From Halococcus hamelinensis 100A6 (GTDB lineage Archaea > Halobacteriota > Halobacteria > Halobacteriales > Halococcaceae), in contig NZ_AOMB01000009.1 in assembly GCF_000336675.1 (NCBI RefSeq), positions 1,572 through 65,571 on the forward strand: DNA of 64,000 nucleotides. Reading direction: 5' to 3'. A model generated the notes under the pieces. It saw nothing but the letters and a program-made list of their open reading frames with translations, was not told where the DNA came from and did not search any database. Within the stretch, counting starts at the first letter, position 1. Every line of letters starts with the position of its first letter. Positions 42,703 through 51,405 of this stretch are shown piece after piece. The translations under genes were made by a program, and so were the position numbers.

Positions 42703-43044
42703 TTATCGCGCCGCCGAATCCGCCTTCTGGACTTCGATCTCGACGTCCGACTCCGCCACACCGACCCGCGCGAACTGGGTTCTGAGGTGTTCTTTCGCCC
42801 CTTCGACCGCCCGGTCGCGCGTCTCGAAGCCGTGGGCCACCGGGGACTCGAAGGCGACGTTAACGGTTTCGTCGTCGATCTGCTGGGGCTGCCCGCCGGA
42901 CTCGACCTCGTAGAACGAATCGCAGACCCAGACGTAGGGCGCGCTCTCGTCGGGCGCGCCGCTGAACGACGGCGCGTCCTCGCCGCGCTCGTAGAGCGTG
43001 CCGGTCAGTGCCGTCCCGCCGGCGTGGCCGCGAACCAGGAGCAT
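42703..43044 (-). CDS. Conserved haloarchaeal protein (DUF7113-like)
   Basis: The start at 43044 (MLLVRGHAGGTALTGTLYER) gives 113 residues. YVWVCDSFYEVESGGQPQQI and NVAFESPVAHGFETRDRAVEGAKEHLRTQF look like a small alpha-beta domain. I recall similar haloarchaea-only proteins (DUF7113); the function is unknown. It marks the return to core-like GC after the accessory patch and is divergent from the Usp gene. Confidence 0.7.
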   Translation of the reverse strand: MLLVRGHAGGTALTGTLYERGEDAPSFSGAPDESAPYVWVCDSFYEVESGGQPQQIDDETVNVAFESPVAHGFETRDRAVEGAKEHLRTQFARVGVAESDVEIEVQKADSAAR

Positions 43045-43104
43045 GACCGATCTACTCGGCGGGTCGGCAAAACATCGACGTTCGGCGTGGGGGTCGGTCC
43101 GAGG

Positions 43105-43113
43105 GTTTAATCC
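43105..43113 (+). promoter_or_regulatory. TATA-like box of the Usp gene
   Basis: GTTTAATCC is centred about 28 bases before the ATG at 43136, the spacing of a leaderless archaeal promoter. Confidence 0.5.
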
Positions 43114-43135
43114 GTCGCACGCGATATCACTCCAC

Positions 43136-43558
43136 ATGGTCAAACGGGTACTGGTTCCGATCGACGGCTCCGAGCAGGCCTGGGACGCGCTCGACCACGC
43201 GATGGCCGAGTACCCGAACGCCGACGTCACGCTGTTGTACGTCATCAACCCGGTCGGGGCCGGCTCGGGCGCGCAGGTCGGCGACGTGAGCTACGGCGAG
43301 GAGTGGTACGAGGCCTCGAAGGCCCGCGCCGACGGGCTGTTCGAGGCCGCGCACGAGCGCCTCCCGGACGGGACGTTCGCCACCGAGACCACCGTCGACC
43401 GCCCCGCCAGCGGGATCGTCTCCTTCGCCGAGGACGAGGCCTTCGACGCCATCGTGATGGGGAGCCACGGCCGCGACGGCGTCTCGCGGATCCTCCTCGG
43501 AAGCGTCGCCGAGACCGTCGTCCGGCGCTCGCCCGTCCCCGTGACGGTAGTCCGGTAA
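43136..43558 (+). CDS. Universal stress protein (UspA family)
   Basis: The 140-residue protein starts MVKRVLVPIDGSEQAWDALD. It contains the ATP-binding Usp signature GSHGRDGVSRILLGSVAETVVRRS split over the GX2GX9G region, and ends PVPVTVVR. It is an ATP-binding type by these residues. Haloarchaea carry many copies, so a specific role cannot be given. Repeat R7 follows immediately. Confidence 0.93.
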   Translation: MVKRVLVPIDGSEQAWDALDHAMAEYPNADVTLLYVINPVGAGSGAQVGDVSYGEEWYEASKARADGLFEAAHERLPDGTFATETTVDRPASGIVSFAEDEAFDAIVMGSHGRDGVSRILLGSVAETVVRRSPVPVTVVR

Positions 43559-43559
43559 C

Positions 43560-43880
43560 CCGGCCCCACCTCGAGCCCACCTTTTGCTGCGGTCGCTCGT
43601 TCGCCTTCGGCTCACTCGCTCCCTGGCAAAATGTGGATCAAAAGCGCGTCGGGTTCCCGCTGGTCACCCTCGCGCCCGCTCGCTCCCGCTGGTCGCTCGC
43701 GGTACGATCACTACTCTCTCCGCAACCGCACAGCACCGCACCGCCGAAGCCCTCGACCGCTCGCTCCGCTCGCGGTCTCGCCCTTCATCCGCCAGGAGCC
43801 GCGCCAACCGCGCCGCAACCGCACAGCGGCCGCGCCGCACCGCGACCGCCGCAGCCGCCGCTATCGGGTTTTGGGAGAAA
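43560..43880 (+). repeat. Intergenic mosaic repeat copy R7 (core B)
   Basis: The element follows the Usp stop codon. In the Usp direction it gives CCCACCTTTTGCTGCGG, a variable stretch, then core B as its reverse complement, CAAAATGTGGATCAAAAG (43627-43644), then a CCGCAACCGCA-like tract. Core B matches R5 base for base. The hairpins here are weak (GCC-TTC-GGC near 43604). The far side borders the stop of the glutaredoxin gene. Confidence 0.75.
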
Positions 43881-43900
43881 AAACGGTGGTCTGGACCGAC

Positions 43901-44158
43901 TTACGCAGCGGCTTCGGCGTAGTTCCGTTCGAGGTACTCGACGATGTCGTCGGACTCCGCCATCCCCTCGACGTCGTTGTCGGGGTCGACGAGCACCGGC
44001 ACGCCGGTCTGGCCGCTGACTTCTTCGACTTCGGTCCGCTCGTCGTGCGAACTCGGCACCATGTGCGATTCGTACTCCAGGTCGAGCTCTGCGAGCTTGT
44101 CCTTGACTTTCGCACAGTACGGGCAGCCTTCGAGTTCGTAGAGTTCGAGGTTGGACAT
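43901..44158 (-). CDS. Glutaredoxin-family protein
   Basis: The start at 44158 (MSNLELYELEG) gives 85 residues. The thioredoxin fold carries CPYC in LEGCPYCAKVKDKL, the cis-proline in TGVPVLVDPDNDVEG and the ESDDIVEYLE end helix. Haloarchaea use gamma-glutamylcysteine instead of glutathione, so it probably works with that thiol (inference). It lies 66 bp after the start of the arylsulfotransferase-type gene's 3' end, on the same strand. Confidence 0.92.
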   Translation of the reverse strand: MSNLELYELEGCPYCAKVKDKLAELDLEYESHMVPSSHDERTEVEEVSGQTGVPVLVDPDNDVEGMAESDDIVEYLERNYAEAAA

Positions 44159-44224
44159 TACACCTCGTGGTAGGCCGTCCAGCCTCAAGAACACCACGGT
44201 GGTGCGAACCGCTCGCAAACCCGC

Positions 44225-45631
44225 TCAGGGGAGCCGTCGTGCGAGTTCGCGCCGGATCCGCCCTCGCCGGTAGACGACCTCACCGACGAACCAGCAAAGC
44301 CCGAGCACCATTCCGCCGAGCGCCGCCGCGAATCCCCAGCTCGACAGCCACACGGGCCGGACGAACGGCGTGACGTGGCCGTAGCCCCGGGCCAGCGAAC
44401 CGACCTCGGTCTCGACCGGGGTCCCCCTCGCCGTCCTCGAAACCCACTTCGGGAACGACGGGTTCGCGTCCGAGGCGTTCGTCCCGCCCGAGGCGGCGTA
44501 GCGTCCCGCGACCCCGAGATCCGCGATGGTCGGTCCGTTCGACCCCCCGATCGAGGCGTTCCCCGCCCCGGTCGCGTTCGCGGCGGAACGCCGCTCAGCG
44601 TCGTAGGGGGCCCACGGCGCGAAGTACTCCCAGACGACCTCGCCCCGCGGCGTGACCTCGACCACCCGCTGGTTCAGGGTGTCCGTGACGAGGGTGTTCC
44701 CGTTCGGCAGGCGGTCGGCGTCGCGCGGCCAGTCGAAGCCCGTGAGTGTCCAGGTTCGCGTCCACGTCCCCTCACCCGCCGGCCCGCCGGTCTGCTCGTA
44801 CTCCACCACCCGGTCGTTCTCGGAGTCGGCCACGAGGATCGTGGGGGTGCCGTTCTCGCTTTCGAGGTAGTCCGGGTTGTGCTGTTCGTCGAGCGTGGCG
44901 TGCGCGCCGTCGCGACCGAGACGCAGTTCGATCCGCTTCGTCGAGCGGTCGACCACGACCGCCTGGTCGAAGTTCCGGAGCGAGACCAGGTACTCCCCCT
45001 CACGGACCTCGTCGACGTCGTTGACGTGGGTCCAGTCCGCCGAGTAGCCCCCGTCGGTCGCCCTCGGGAAGTGGTTTCGAACGGTCCACTCCCAGACGAC
45101 CCGGTCCTGGCTCCGGTTGTAGACGAAGACCCGGTCGTTCGGCACACCCGAACCGTTGGTCGCGCGCATGTTCGCCACGAGGAGCTCGTCGTCGCCGATC
45201 AGGTCGACGTCGTGGGTGTCCTTGGCGTCGAAGCGCTCGGTCCAGACCCGTTCGTCCGACCGGGGGTCGTACTCGTAGACCACCGTCTCGCCGGGCTCCG
45301 TCGAGGTCACCAGCAGATTGCCGTCCGAGAGGGGGTCGACGTCGTAGTACCACCGCGAATCCGCGCCGCCGTCGTGAACCCACTGCGTGGTGGCGTTCGG
45401 GCCCGCGCTCACCAGCCGCGCGGGCTTCTTGCCGTTGCCGATCCCACGGAAGTGAAAGCCCTGGACGCTCACGACGGTGTTCCCGTTCGCGGGCTGGGTG
45501 ACGTTTCCGGGGCCGAGACCGGTGGGGTCGTAGGTCATCGCCGAGGTGGCCGCCGCGAGCGCGAGCGCGCACAGCGCCGCGCCGAGGAGCCCCCTGAGAA
45601 GCCAGCGCCGGGCGGGGAGCGAATCAGGCAT
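44225..45631 (-). CDS. Arylsulfotransferase-type beta-propeller membrane protein
   Basis: The 468-residue protein has a helix near the start (LLGAALCALALAAATSA), a large extracytoplasmic beta-propeller with repeats such as PLSDGNLLVTSTEPGE, RLPNGNTLVTDTLNQRVVEV and WTHVNDVDEVREGEYLVSLRN, and a C-terminal helix (about 432-455) ending in basic RRGRIRRELARRLP. The propeller matches arylsulfotransferase (Arylsulfotran_2-like) proteins. Whether it transfers sulfate is unproven; many are only structural relatives. Confidence 0.85.
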   Translation of the reverse strand: MPDSLPARRWLLRGLLGAALCALALAAATSAMTYDPTGLGPGNVTQPANGNTVVSVQGFHFRGIGNGKKPARLVSAGPNATTQWVHDGGADSRWYYDVDPLSDGNLLVTSTEPGETVVYEYDPRSDERVWTERFDAKDTHDVDLIGDDELLVANMRATNGSGVPNDRVFVYNRSQDRVVWEWTVRNHFPRATDGGYSADWTHVNDVDEVREGEYLVSLRNFDQAVVVDRSTKRIELRLGRDGAHATLDEQHNPDYLESENGTPTILVADSENDRVVEYEQTGGPAGEGTWTRTWTLTGFDWPRDADRLPNGNTLVTDTLNQRVVEVTPRGEVVWEYFAPWAPYDAERRSAANATGAGNASIGGSNGPTIADLGVAGRYAASGGTNASDANPSFPKWVSRTARGTPVETEVGSLARGYGHVTPFVRPVWLSSWGFAAALGGMVLGLCWFVGEVVYRRGRIRRELARRLP

Positions 45632-45646
45632 CTCGACTCCCAGCTA

Positions 45647-47086
45647 TCAGAGCTGTCCCGCGAGGATCCCGCTCGTGCGGACGAAGAAGTAGCACACGAA
45701 CGCGAGCGCGAGCACCCACTGGCCGGCCGAGACGTCACGCACCTGGCCGCGGGCGGTCTTCACGATGGGATAGGAGATGATACCGGCGGCGATGCCGTAG
45801 GCGATCGAGTAGGTGAACGGCATCACGAGGATCGTGAGGCCGGCGGGAACGGCGTGGGTCAGGTCGTTCCAGTCGACCTCGGCGACGTTCTGGAGCATCA
45901 GGACGGCGACCATCACCAGCGCGATGTGGGAGGCGTACTGGGGGATCGCCGACGCCAGCGGGACGAACAGCAACGAGACGAGGAACAGGACGCCGACGAC
46001 GACCGCGACCAGCCCCGTCCGGCCGCCCTCCTCGACCCCCGTCGAGCTCTCGACGTAGGTCGTCACCGTCGACGTCCCCAGGATCCCACCGATGGTGGTG
46101 CCGACCGCGTCGGCCATCAGCGGTTTGTCGATGTCGGGGAGGTTGCCGTCGTCGTCGAGGAAGCCCGCGACCTGGCCGACGCCGGTGAGGGTTCCCGCGG
46201 TGTCGAAGAAGTCCACGAAGAAGAAGGTGAAGACGATCAGCGCGAACGAGAGCGCGTCGACGTTCTGGAAGCCCTGGACGAACGCGCCGACGAGTGGTGT
46301 GATGTCGTACCCAGCGGCGCTGTACTGGAGCCCGGAACTCGAAACCAGCGAGGCCGAGAGCAGGGTCGTTCCCTCGGGGGCCTGGTCGGCCGGGAACGCG
46401 CTGAAGCCGAGCAGCGAGGCGACGTAGCCCGCGAGCGCGGTCGTGATGATGCCGATGATGATCGCGCCCTTGGTCCCGCGGACGTAGAGCACGAGGGTGA
46501 AGAAGAGCCCGAGCACCGCGAGCACCGCCACCGGGTCGGAGGCGAAGACGGGGTTGAACTGGACGAACGTCGAGGCGTCGCCCGCGACGACCCGCATCGC
46601 CTCCAGCCCGATGATCGCGAGGAAGAGACCGATACCCGTCCCGACCGCGAACTTCACGGGTTCGGGGATGAGGTTGATGACGAACTCGCGTGCGCCGACG
46701 GCGGTCAGGACGAGGAAGAGCACCCCCTCGACCACGACGGCGGCGAGCGCGGTCTGCCACGGCACGCCGAGGCCGAGCACCACGGTGAACGCGAAGAAGG
46801 CGTTGAGGCCGAGACCGGGGGCCTGGCCGAACGGGCGATTCGCGTAGAGGCCCATCACCAGCGTGGCGACCGCGGCGGAGACGAGCGTCACCACCGCGAT
46901 CATCTGGATGGTCTGTGCGTCGGTCCGGCCCGGAACCGAGATCGCTGCCCCGAGGATCGAGGGGTTGACCACCACGATGTAGGACATCGTGAGGAAGGTC
47001 GTCAGCCCCGCGAGGAGCTCGGTCCGGAGGTCAGTGTCGTGTTCGTCGAAGCCGAAGTACGCTGCAACGGTGTCCCTGGCACCCAT
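45647..47086 (-). CDS. NCS2 family nucleobase permease (AzgA-like)
   Basis: The 479-residue protein has about 13 transmembrane segments. It opens FGFDEHDTDLRTELLAGLTTFLTMSYIV, typical of the AzgA subfamily for adenine, guanine and hypoxanthine. QAPGLGLNAFFAFTVVLGLG, FFVDFFDTAGTLTGVG and VTTYVESSTGVEEGGRTGL are the substrate-site motifs. The next gene upstream on the same strand is pyrE, so nucleobase salvage and pyrimidine synthesis genes lie side by side. Confidence 0.93.
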   Translation of the reverse strand: MGARDTVAAYFGFDEHDTDLRTELLAGLTTFLTMSYIVVVNPSILGAAISVPGRTDAQTIQMIAVVTLVSAAVATLVMGLYANRPFGQAPGLGLNAFFAFTVVLGLGVPWQTALAAVVVEGVLFLVLTAVGAREFVINLIPEPVKFAVGTGIGLFLAIIGLEAMRVVAGDASTFVQFNPVFASDPVAVLAVLGLFFTLVLYVRGTKGAIIIGIITTALAGYVASLLGFSAFPADQAPEGTTLLSASLVSSSGLQYSAAGYDITPLVGAFVQGFQNVDALSFALIVFTFFFVDFFDTAGTLTGVGQVAGFLDDDGNLPDIDKPLMADAVGTTIGGILGTSTVTTYVESSTGVEEGGRTGLVAVVVGVLFLVSLLFVPLASAIPQYASHIALVMVAVLMLQNVAEVDWNDLTHAVPAGLTILVMPFTYSIAYGIAAGIISYPIVKTARGQVRDVSAGQWVLALAFVCYFFVRTSGILAGQL

Positions 47087-47156
47087 CGATACTCAGAGGC
47101 CGGGGAGGGTGGTGTTAAACATTTTCATCAAGGTCTGACAAAAGTGAAACAAACGT

Positions 47157-47678
47157 CTACGCGTCCGCGAGGAGATCCTCGGCCGTGACGAGCGCGTCGA
47201 GGTCGACGTCGTGCTCGGCGAGGCGCTCGCGCGCGCCCTCCTCGCGGTCGACCACGACCAGCACACGGTCGACGACCGCGCCCGCCTCCCGGAGCGCCTC
47301 GACGGCATCGAGCGCGCTCTGACCCGTGGTCGCGATGTCCTCCAGCACGGTCACGCGCTCGCCCTCGGCGAGTTCGCCCTCGATCTGGTTCCCGGTGCCG
47401 TACTCCTTTTTGGACTTCCTGACGACGACGTAGGGCGACCCAGTCTCGACGCTCGTGACGGCCACGAGCGGGACCGCACCCAGCGCGACCCCGGCGAGTT
47501 TCCCGTCGTCGAGTTTCGCCGCGAAGGACCGGGCGATCCGCGAGAGGCAGTCCGGATCGGTCTCGAAGCGGTACTTGTCGACGTAGTACTCGCTGGTGCC
47601 GCCGTGGGAGAGTTCGAACTCGCCGTACTGCACGGCGTCGGCGCTCCGGAGCGCCTCGATGAGGTCGGTGTCGGCCAT
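47157..47678 (-). CDS. pyrE: Orotate phosphoribosyltransferase
   Basis: The 173-residue enzyme couples orotate to PRPP. Visible are [14 protein letters not shown], the lysine-rich [19 protein letters not shown] flexible loop and the PRPP motif [21 protein letters not shown]. Its length matches the short archaeal form. It is followed downstream, 71 bp away, by the NCS2 permease. The tRNA-Arg lies 174 bp upstream. Confidence 0.95.
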   Translation of the reverse strand: MADTDLIEALRSADAVQYGEFELSHGGTSEYYVDKYRFETDPDCLSRIARSFAAKLDDGKLAGVALGAVPLVAVTSVETGSPYVVVRKSKKEYGTGNQIEGELAEGERVTVLEDIATTGQSALDAVEALREAGAVVDRVLVVVDREEGARERLAEHDVDLDALVTAEDLLADA

Positions 47679-47699
47679 GGCGGCGAGTCGAACGGCCCG

Positions 47700-47850
47700 G
47701 TGATAAACGCCGCGGGCGCGGCGTGCGGCGGCGGAACGGCCGCCGTGCGGTGGTGGACGGTTCCGGTGCTGGTCCGGTGTCCCGGCGAGCGGGAGCGAGC
47801 GGTCGAGGGTCCGGCGGTGCTGTGCGGAGACGGTTCAGCACCGGAAGGCA
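47700..47850. repeat. Possible degenerate member of the mosaic repeat family
   Basis: Between pyrE and the tRNA lies a GCGGCGTGCGGCGG tract, then GTGTCCCGGCGAGCGGGAGCG and GGTGCTGTGCGGAG. These words recur in R3, R5 and R6. Neither core is present. It may be a fragment of the family. Confidence 0.35.
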
Positions 47851-47851
47851 A

Positions 47852-47955
47852 CGGGCACGGCGGGATTCGAACCCGCGACCGTCGGATGGCTTCCCGTGGC
47901 GCTGGCGCGACACGGATAGAAGTCCGACGCTCTATCCGGACTGAGCTACGTGCCC
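47852..47955 (-). tRNA. tRNA-Arg (UCU) with a 29-nt intron
   Basis: Acceptor arms GGGCACG/CGTGCCC, D-arm GCTC...GAGC, anticodon stem TCGGA/TCCGA and T-arm GCGGG-TTCGAAT-CCCGC all pair. The anticodon loop reads CTTCTA plus A after removal of bases 47888-47916. That removal lies between positions 37 and 38, the standard archaeal intron site, and gives anticodon UCU (Arg). The intron contains CCGTG...CACGG, able to form the bulge-helix-bulge substrate of the splicing endonuclease. Mature length is 75 nt without CCA. Confidence 0.95.
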
Positions 47956-48036
47956 TGGGTCCGGGTTCGGCGGGACGGATAAAAGCGGTTGGGTCGAGTG
48001 CGGAGCGTTTAACCCGGATTCCGGCCAATCCCGCCC

Positions 48037-48585
48037 ATGCAGGTCATCGGCGTCGTCGGCCTTCCGGGCAGCGGCAAGAGCGAGGCCGCGACCGTCGCAC
48101 GCGAACGGGGGGTTCCGGTGGTAACGATGGGCGACGTCATCAGGCAGGCGTGTCGCGAGCGCGGGCTCGACCCCGCCGACCACCACGGCGCGGTCGCGAA
48201 GGCGCTCCGCGAGGAGGGCGGTCCGGGAGCCATCGCCGAGCGCTCGCTCCCGACCATCGAGGCCGCGCTCGACGACGCCTCGACCGTCGTCGTCGAGGGG
48301 ATCCGCTCCGACACCGAGGTCGAACGCTTCGAGGCGGCCTTCGGGGAGTCGTTCACCCTCGTCGCCATCGAGGCTCCCTTCGACACGCGGGTCGACCGGG
48401 TCAGCGCCCGTGGACGCGACACACCCGCCGAGGAGGGCGGCGAGAGCCTCGACGCCCGTGACGAACGCGAGCGCGGGTTCGGGATGGACGCCGCCATCGA
48501 GCGCGCCGACGTCGTGGTCGAGAACACCGGCTCGCTGGCCGCCTTCCACGAGGAGATCCGTGGACTCCTGACGGAGGAGCCATGA
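48037..48585 (+). CDS. UPF0200 P-loop nucleotide-kinase-like protein
   Basis: The 182-residue protein starts MQVIGVVGLPGSGKSEAAT with a P-loop GLPGSGKS. VPVVTMGDVIRQAC, VVVEGIRSDTEVERF and a C-terminal lid region (RGRDTPAEEGGESL) recall dephospho-CoA/adenylate kinases. This is the archaeal UPF0200 family. The substrate is unknown. Its stop overlaps the ATG of the UPF0201 gene (ATGA), so the pair is translated together. Confidence 0.9.
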   Translation: MQVIGVVGLPGSGKSEAATVARERGVPVVTMGDVIRQACRERGLDPADHHGAVAKALREEGGPGAIAERSLPTIEAALDDASTVVVEGIRSDTEVERFEAAFGESFTLVAIEAPFDTRVDRVSARGRDTPAEEGGESLDARDERERGFGMDAAIERADVVVENTGSLAAFHEEIRGLLTEEP

Positions 48586-48995
48586 TCTACCGGGTCGACG
48601 TCGAGGTCACCGCGCCGGTCCACGACACCGAGGTCACCGACCGGGTCGCCGACGCGGTCGAGACCCTCGTCCCGGGGGCCGAGATGGAACGCGCACCGGG
48701 CGAGATCCGCGCCGAGGCCCACAGCCTGGATCGGTTCTCCGAACTCCTCCACGAGCAGGAGATCCTCGACAGCGCCCGCAACGAGTTCGCCGCCGGCACC
48801 CGGGGGGACGTCATCGAGTTCGAGTTGAAGAAACAGCCCGCCTTCGTCGGTGTCGTCAACTTCGCGGTGGGCGATCCCGACGAACTCGGCGGGATCCGCT
48901 TCGAGGTACACGTCCACGAGCCCTCGGTCGCCGCGTACATCGACCACGTCGCGCCGCCGACCGAGGAGGGAAGGCCGGTCGAGCGGGAGAGCTGA
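48582..48995 (+). CDS. UPF0201 RNA-binding-like protein
   Basis: The 137-residue protein opens MIYRVDVEVTAPVHDTEVTD. It has RFSELLHEQEILDSARNEF and FELKKQPAFVGVVNFAVG, the ferredoxin-like arrangement of UPF0201 (related to ribosomal-protein-L5-like folds). It is coupled to UPF0200 by a four-base overlap. That conserved archaeal pair hints at a shared but unproven role in RNA or translation. Confidence 0.88.
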   Translation: MIYRVDVEVTAPVHDTEVTDRVADAVETLVPGAEMERAPGEIRAEAHSLDRFSELLHEQEILDSARNEFAAGTRGDVIEFELKKQPAFVGVVNFAVGDPDELGGIRFEVHVHEPSVAAYIDHVAPPTEEGRPVERES

Positions 48996-49031
48996 CCACA
49001 GCGGCTTTGCGTCCCGACGGAAACGGGTCGT

Positions 49032-49673
49032 ATGTCCACGGCCGTCTTTTTCGACCTCGATGGAACGCTCCTCGAATTCACGAAGCCTTACCGCGAGGTC
49101 ATCGAAGCGACCTTGAACGCGTGTCTCGACCGCTCGACGGCAGCGCTGGTCGAGACGTACAACGAGAACTTCTACGAGGCATTTACCGCGATCGAACCGG
49201 AGCCGTATCGGCACGGAATGCGGGCGGTTCGGGCAGAAGCAGAGAGCGACGTGGCCCCTGAGGCGCTCGTCTCCGAGTTGTACGAACGGGAGGTGGCGAT
49301 GACGACCGTGAGCGATGGCGCTCGGAAGCTGACCGAGTCGCTCGCGGAGCGCCATCACCTGGGGGTCATCACGAACGGCCTGACGGAGTGGCAACGAGCG
49401 AAGCTCGCTCATCACGACCTGCTCGAACGTTTCGGGACGGTGGTCACGTCCTACGAGGCCGGCGCGCACAAACCCGACTCGGCACCGTTCGAGCTGGCGA
49501 GAGAGCGCGTCGACGCCGACACCTACGTGATGGTCGGCGACGACTACGAGGCGGATATCGAAGGTGGAAGGCAGGCCGGGTTCGTTCCCGTTCATCTCGA
49601 TCGTGGGGTGTCGGGCGGAACGCAGGTCCGCGACCTCGGGGCGCTTTCGAACCTGCTCGATTCGCTGGCCTAG
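49032..49673 (+). CDS. HAD superfamily hydrolase
   Basis: The 213-residue protein shows the four HAD motifs: FFDLDGTLLEF with the nucleophile aspartate, LGVITNGLTEW, HKPDSAPFELA with the lysine, and MVGDDYEADIEGGRQAG. A helical cap sits between motifs I and II. The subclass is that of YjjG/phosphoglycolate-phosphatase-like enzymes. The exact substrate cannot be read. Its stop shares CTAG with that of the convergent molybdopterin gene. Confidence 0.92.
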   Translation: MSTAVFFDLDGTLLEFTKPYREVIEATLNACLDRSTAALVETYNENFYEAFTAIEPEPYRHGMRAVRAEAESDVAPEALVSELYEREVAMTTVSDGARKLTESLAERHHLGVITNGLTEWQRAKLAHHDLLERFGTVVTSYEAGAHKPDSAPFELARERVDADTYVMVGDDYEADIEGGRQAGFVPVHLDRGVSGGTQVRDLGALSNLLDSLA

Positions 49674-50734
49674 CGGTCGAAGCCGCTCACGAATATCGCG
49701 AGCCACTCGCCGAGGTCCCGCCGTCGAGTCACGTCGACCGCCTCGACCCACTTCACCCACTGGAAGCCGCGGCGACCGGGGGCCACGAGGCGGAGCGGGT
49801 AACCGTGGCCGTGGTCGAGGCGCTCGCCGTCGACGTGGGTCGCGAGCAGCGCCTCGCGGGCCTCCTCGACCGGGAGGCTCCAGCGATAGCCGGTCACCGA
49901 CCGGAAGGAAACCCACTCGGCCTCCGTCCCCGGCTCGACGGCGTCGAGGAGGTCCCCCACCCGGACCCCGCGCCAGTCGTGGGTCGAGTACCAGCCGCTG
50001 GTGCAGTCCAGGGTCGCCCGATGGCCGTTCTCGGGGTCGAGGTCGGAATCGGTGAGTTCGAGCTCTCGTCGGGTCTCGCCCCCGATACGGAGGGTCCAGG
50101 CGTCGGCCTCGATGGGATCCGGGTCGTCGGCGACCCAGCTCGTGACCGGGAAGGCGTTGCCGGCGTCGGAGCCGTCCTCCGTCGACCCGGTGAAGCGGTG
50201 GTCCTCGCCGCCGGTGTCGAGGAGGCGGTTCGCGGTTCGCTGGAGCCGCCACGTCAGCGCGCCGAAGCCCACCACGGCGAGCGACGAGAGCGCGGTTCGT
50301 CGCCCCTCGAAGTCGTGGGTGCTCGGGAGCCGGAAGCGGCTTCGGAGGTGGACGAGCAGGACGGGCACTACGAGCGCGCCGAGGACCATGTGGACGAACA
50401 GGAGTGGCCACGGGCCGAGGCGGGGGGTCACACCGAACGACCAGACCGCACCGGTGGCGAGCGCTCCCACCGCGAGGAGGGCCAGGAGGATCGAGACCGG
50501 CGTGTGGCGGTCCCACGCCCGTCGCACCGTGACCCGTGGCCGAACCCGGCGGAGCTTCCAGAACAGGAGAAGGACGAGCGCCAGCCCGCCTACGCCGTGG
50601 AGGGCGAACACGACGGCATCGCTCGGTCGACCCGAGATAAGGGTCAGGAGGCCGGTCGCGGCGACGAACCCCACGGTGACGAGGATCGACCAGTCGACCA
50701 GCCGTGGCGGGAGTTCGAACCGCGAACGCGTCAT
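49670..50734 (-). CDS. Membrane-anchored molybdopterin-dependent oxidoreductase (fusion)
   Basis: The 354-residue protein joins an N-terminal membrane part with about four helices (residues 15-135) to a sulfite-oxidase-type molybdopterin domain (about 195-345). The membrane part has histidines in FALHGVGG, LLFVHMVLG and LLVHLRSR that could bind haem. The molybdenum-ligand cysteine is in ATLDCTSGWYS. Also visible are WRGVRVGDLLD and YPLRLVAPGRRGFQWVKWV. The layout suggests electrons pass between the cofactor and the membrane quinone pool (inference). Confidence 0.85.
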   Translation of the reverse strand: MTRSRFELPPRLVDWSILVTVGFVAATGLLTLISGRPSDAVVFALHGVGGLALVLLLFWKLRRVRPRVTVRRAWDRHTPVSILLALLAVGALATGAVWSFGVTPRLGPWPLLFVHMVLGALVVPVLLVHLRSRFRLPSTHDFEGRRTALSSLAVVGFGALTWRLQRTANRLLDTGGEDHRFTGSTEDGSDAGNAFPVTSWVADDPDPIEADAWTLRIGGETRRELELTDSDLDPENGHRATLDCTSGWYSTHDWRGVRVGDLLDAVEPGTEAEWVSFRSVTGYRWSLPVEEAREALLATHVDGERLDHGHGYPLRLVAPGRRGFQWVKWVEAVDVTRRRDLGEWLAIFVSGFDR

Positions 50735-50776
50735 GCGTTCGTATAGGCTCTCCGACGGGTTAACCCCCGCGACGAC

Positions 50777-51337
50777 TCACGCGGCCTCGTACCCCCAGAG
50801 ACCGGTTCCGTTGCGCTGGGCACGCGCCTCGGCCCGTTCGAACGCGTCGGTGCGCGTCAGTGGCGCGTCGTAGAACCGGGCGTAACCCCGGACGAGGAGC
50901 TGTCGGTTGAACGGCTGGCCGTCGACGGAGACGTAGACCAGCAGCCGACCGTAGCTTCCGCGGGTGTCGGCGGCCGGGTCGAGCGCGACCGTGACCTGCC
51001 GGCCGTCGAGTTCGTCGCGAGCGAACCGGCTCGCGTTCTCGCCCCAGGCGTGAAGCCAGTCCGCGCCGGCCTCGGTCTCGGGGACTCCCTCGAACTCGTC
51101 GGGCGTGTTGTCGCCGTAGACCTCGGGCGTGTCGACGCCGAGGAGTCGGACGGTGTCCGTGGTGCCGTTCGCAAAGCGCACGTCCATCGTGTCGCCGTCG
51201 ACCACCTCGACGACCGTGACGGTCCAGGAGGTCCCATCGTTCGACCCAACGGGTCCGGAGCTCGTCGTCGGTCCCGTGAGTCCGCTACAGCCGGCGAGCA
51301 CGACGAGGAGACAGACCAGCGGCACGGTCGGTTTCAC
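50777..51337 (-). CDS. Secreted thermonuclease (SNase) family lipoprotein
   Basis: The 186-residue protein has a signal peptide with lipobox LAGC (cysteine 17). The SNase fold shows VVEVVDGDTMDVRF, RLLGVDTPEVYGD and RGSYGRLLVYV, with the catalytic Arg-Glu-Arg positions at least partly visible. It would be anchored outside the membrane and cut nucleic acids. It is on the same strand as the molybdopterin gene, 42 bp upstream. Confidence 0.92.
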   Translation of the reverse strand: MKPTVPLVCLLVVLAGCSGLTGPTTSSGPVGSNDGTSWTVTVVEVVDGDTMDVRFANGTTDTVRLLGVDTPEVYGDNTPDEFEGVPETEAGADWLHAWGENASRFARDELDGRQVTVALDPAADTRGSYGRLLVYVSVDGQPFNRQLLVRGYARFYDAPLTRTDAFERAEARAQRNGTGLWGYEAA

Positions 51338-51405
51338 GAGCCACCCACTCCCGAGGGCGTGCTGAAACCGATGGAACCGGCAGGGAACGCCGCGGGATCG
51401 ACGGC

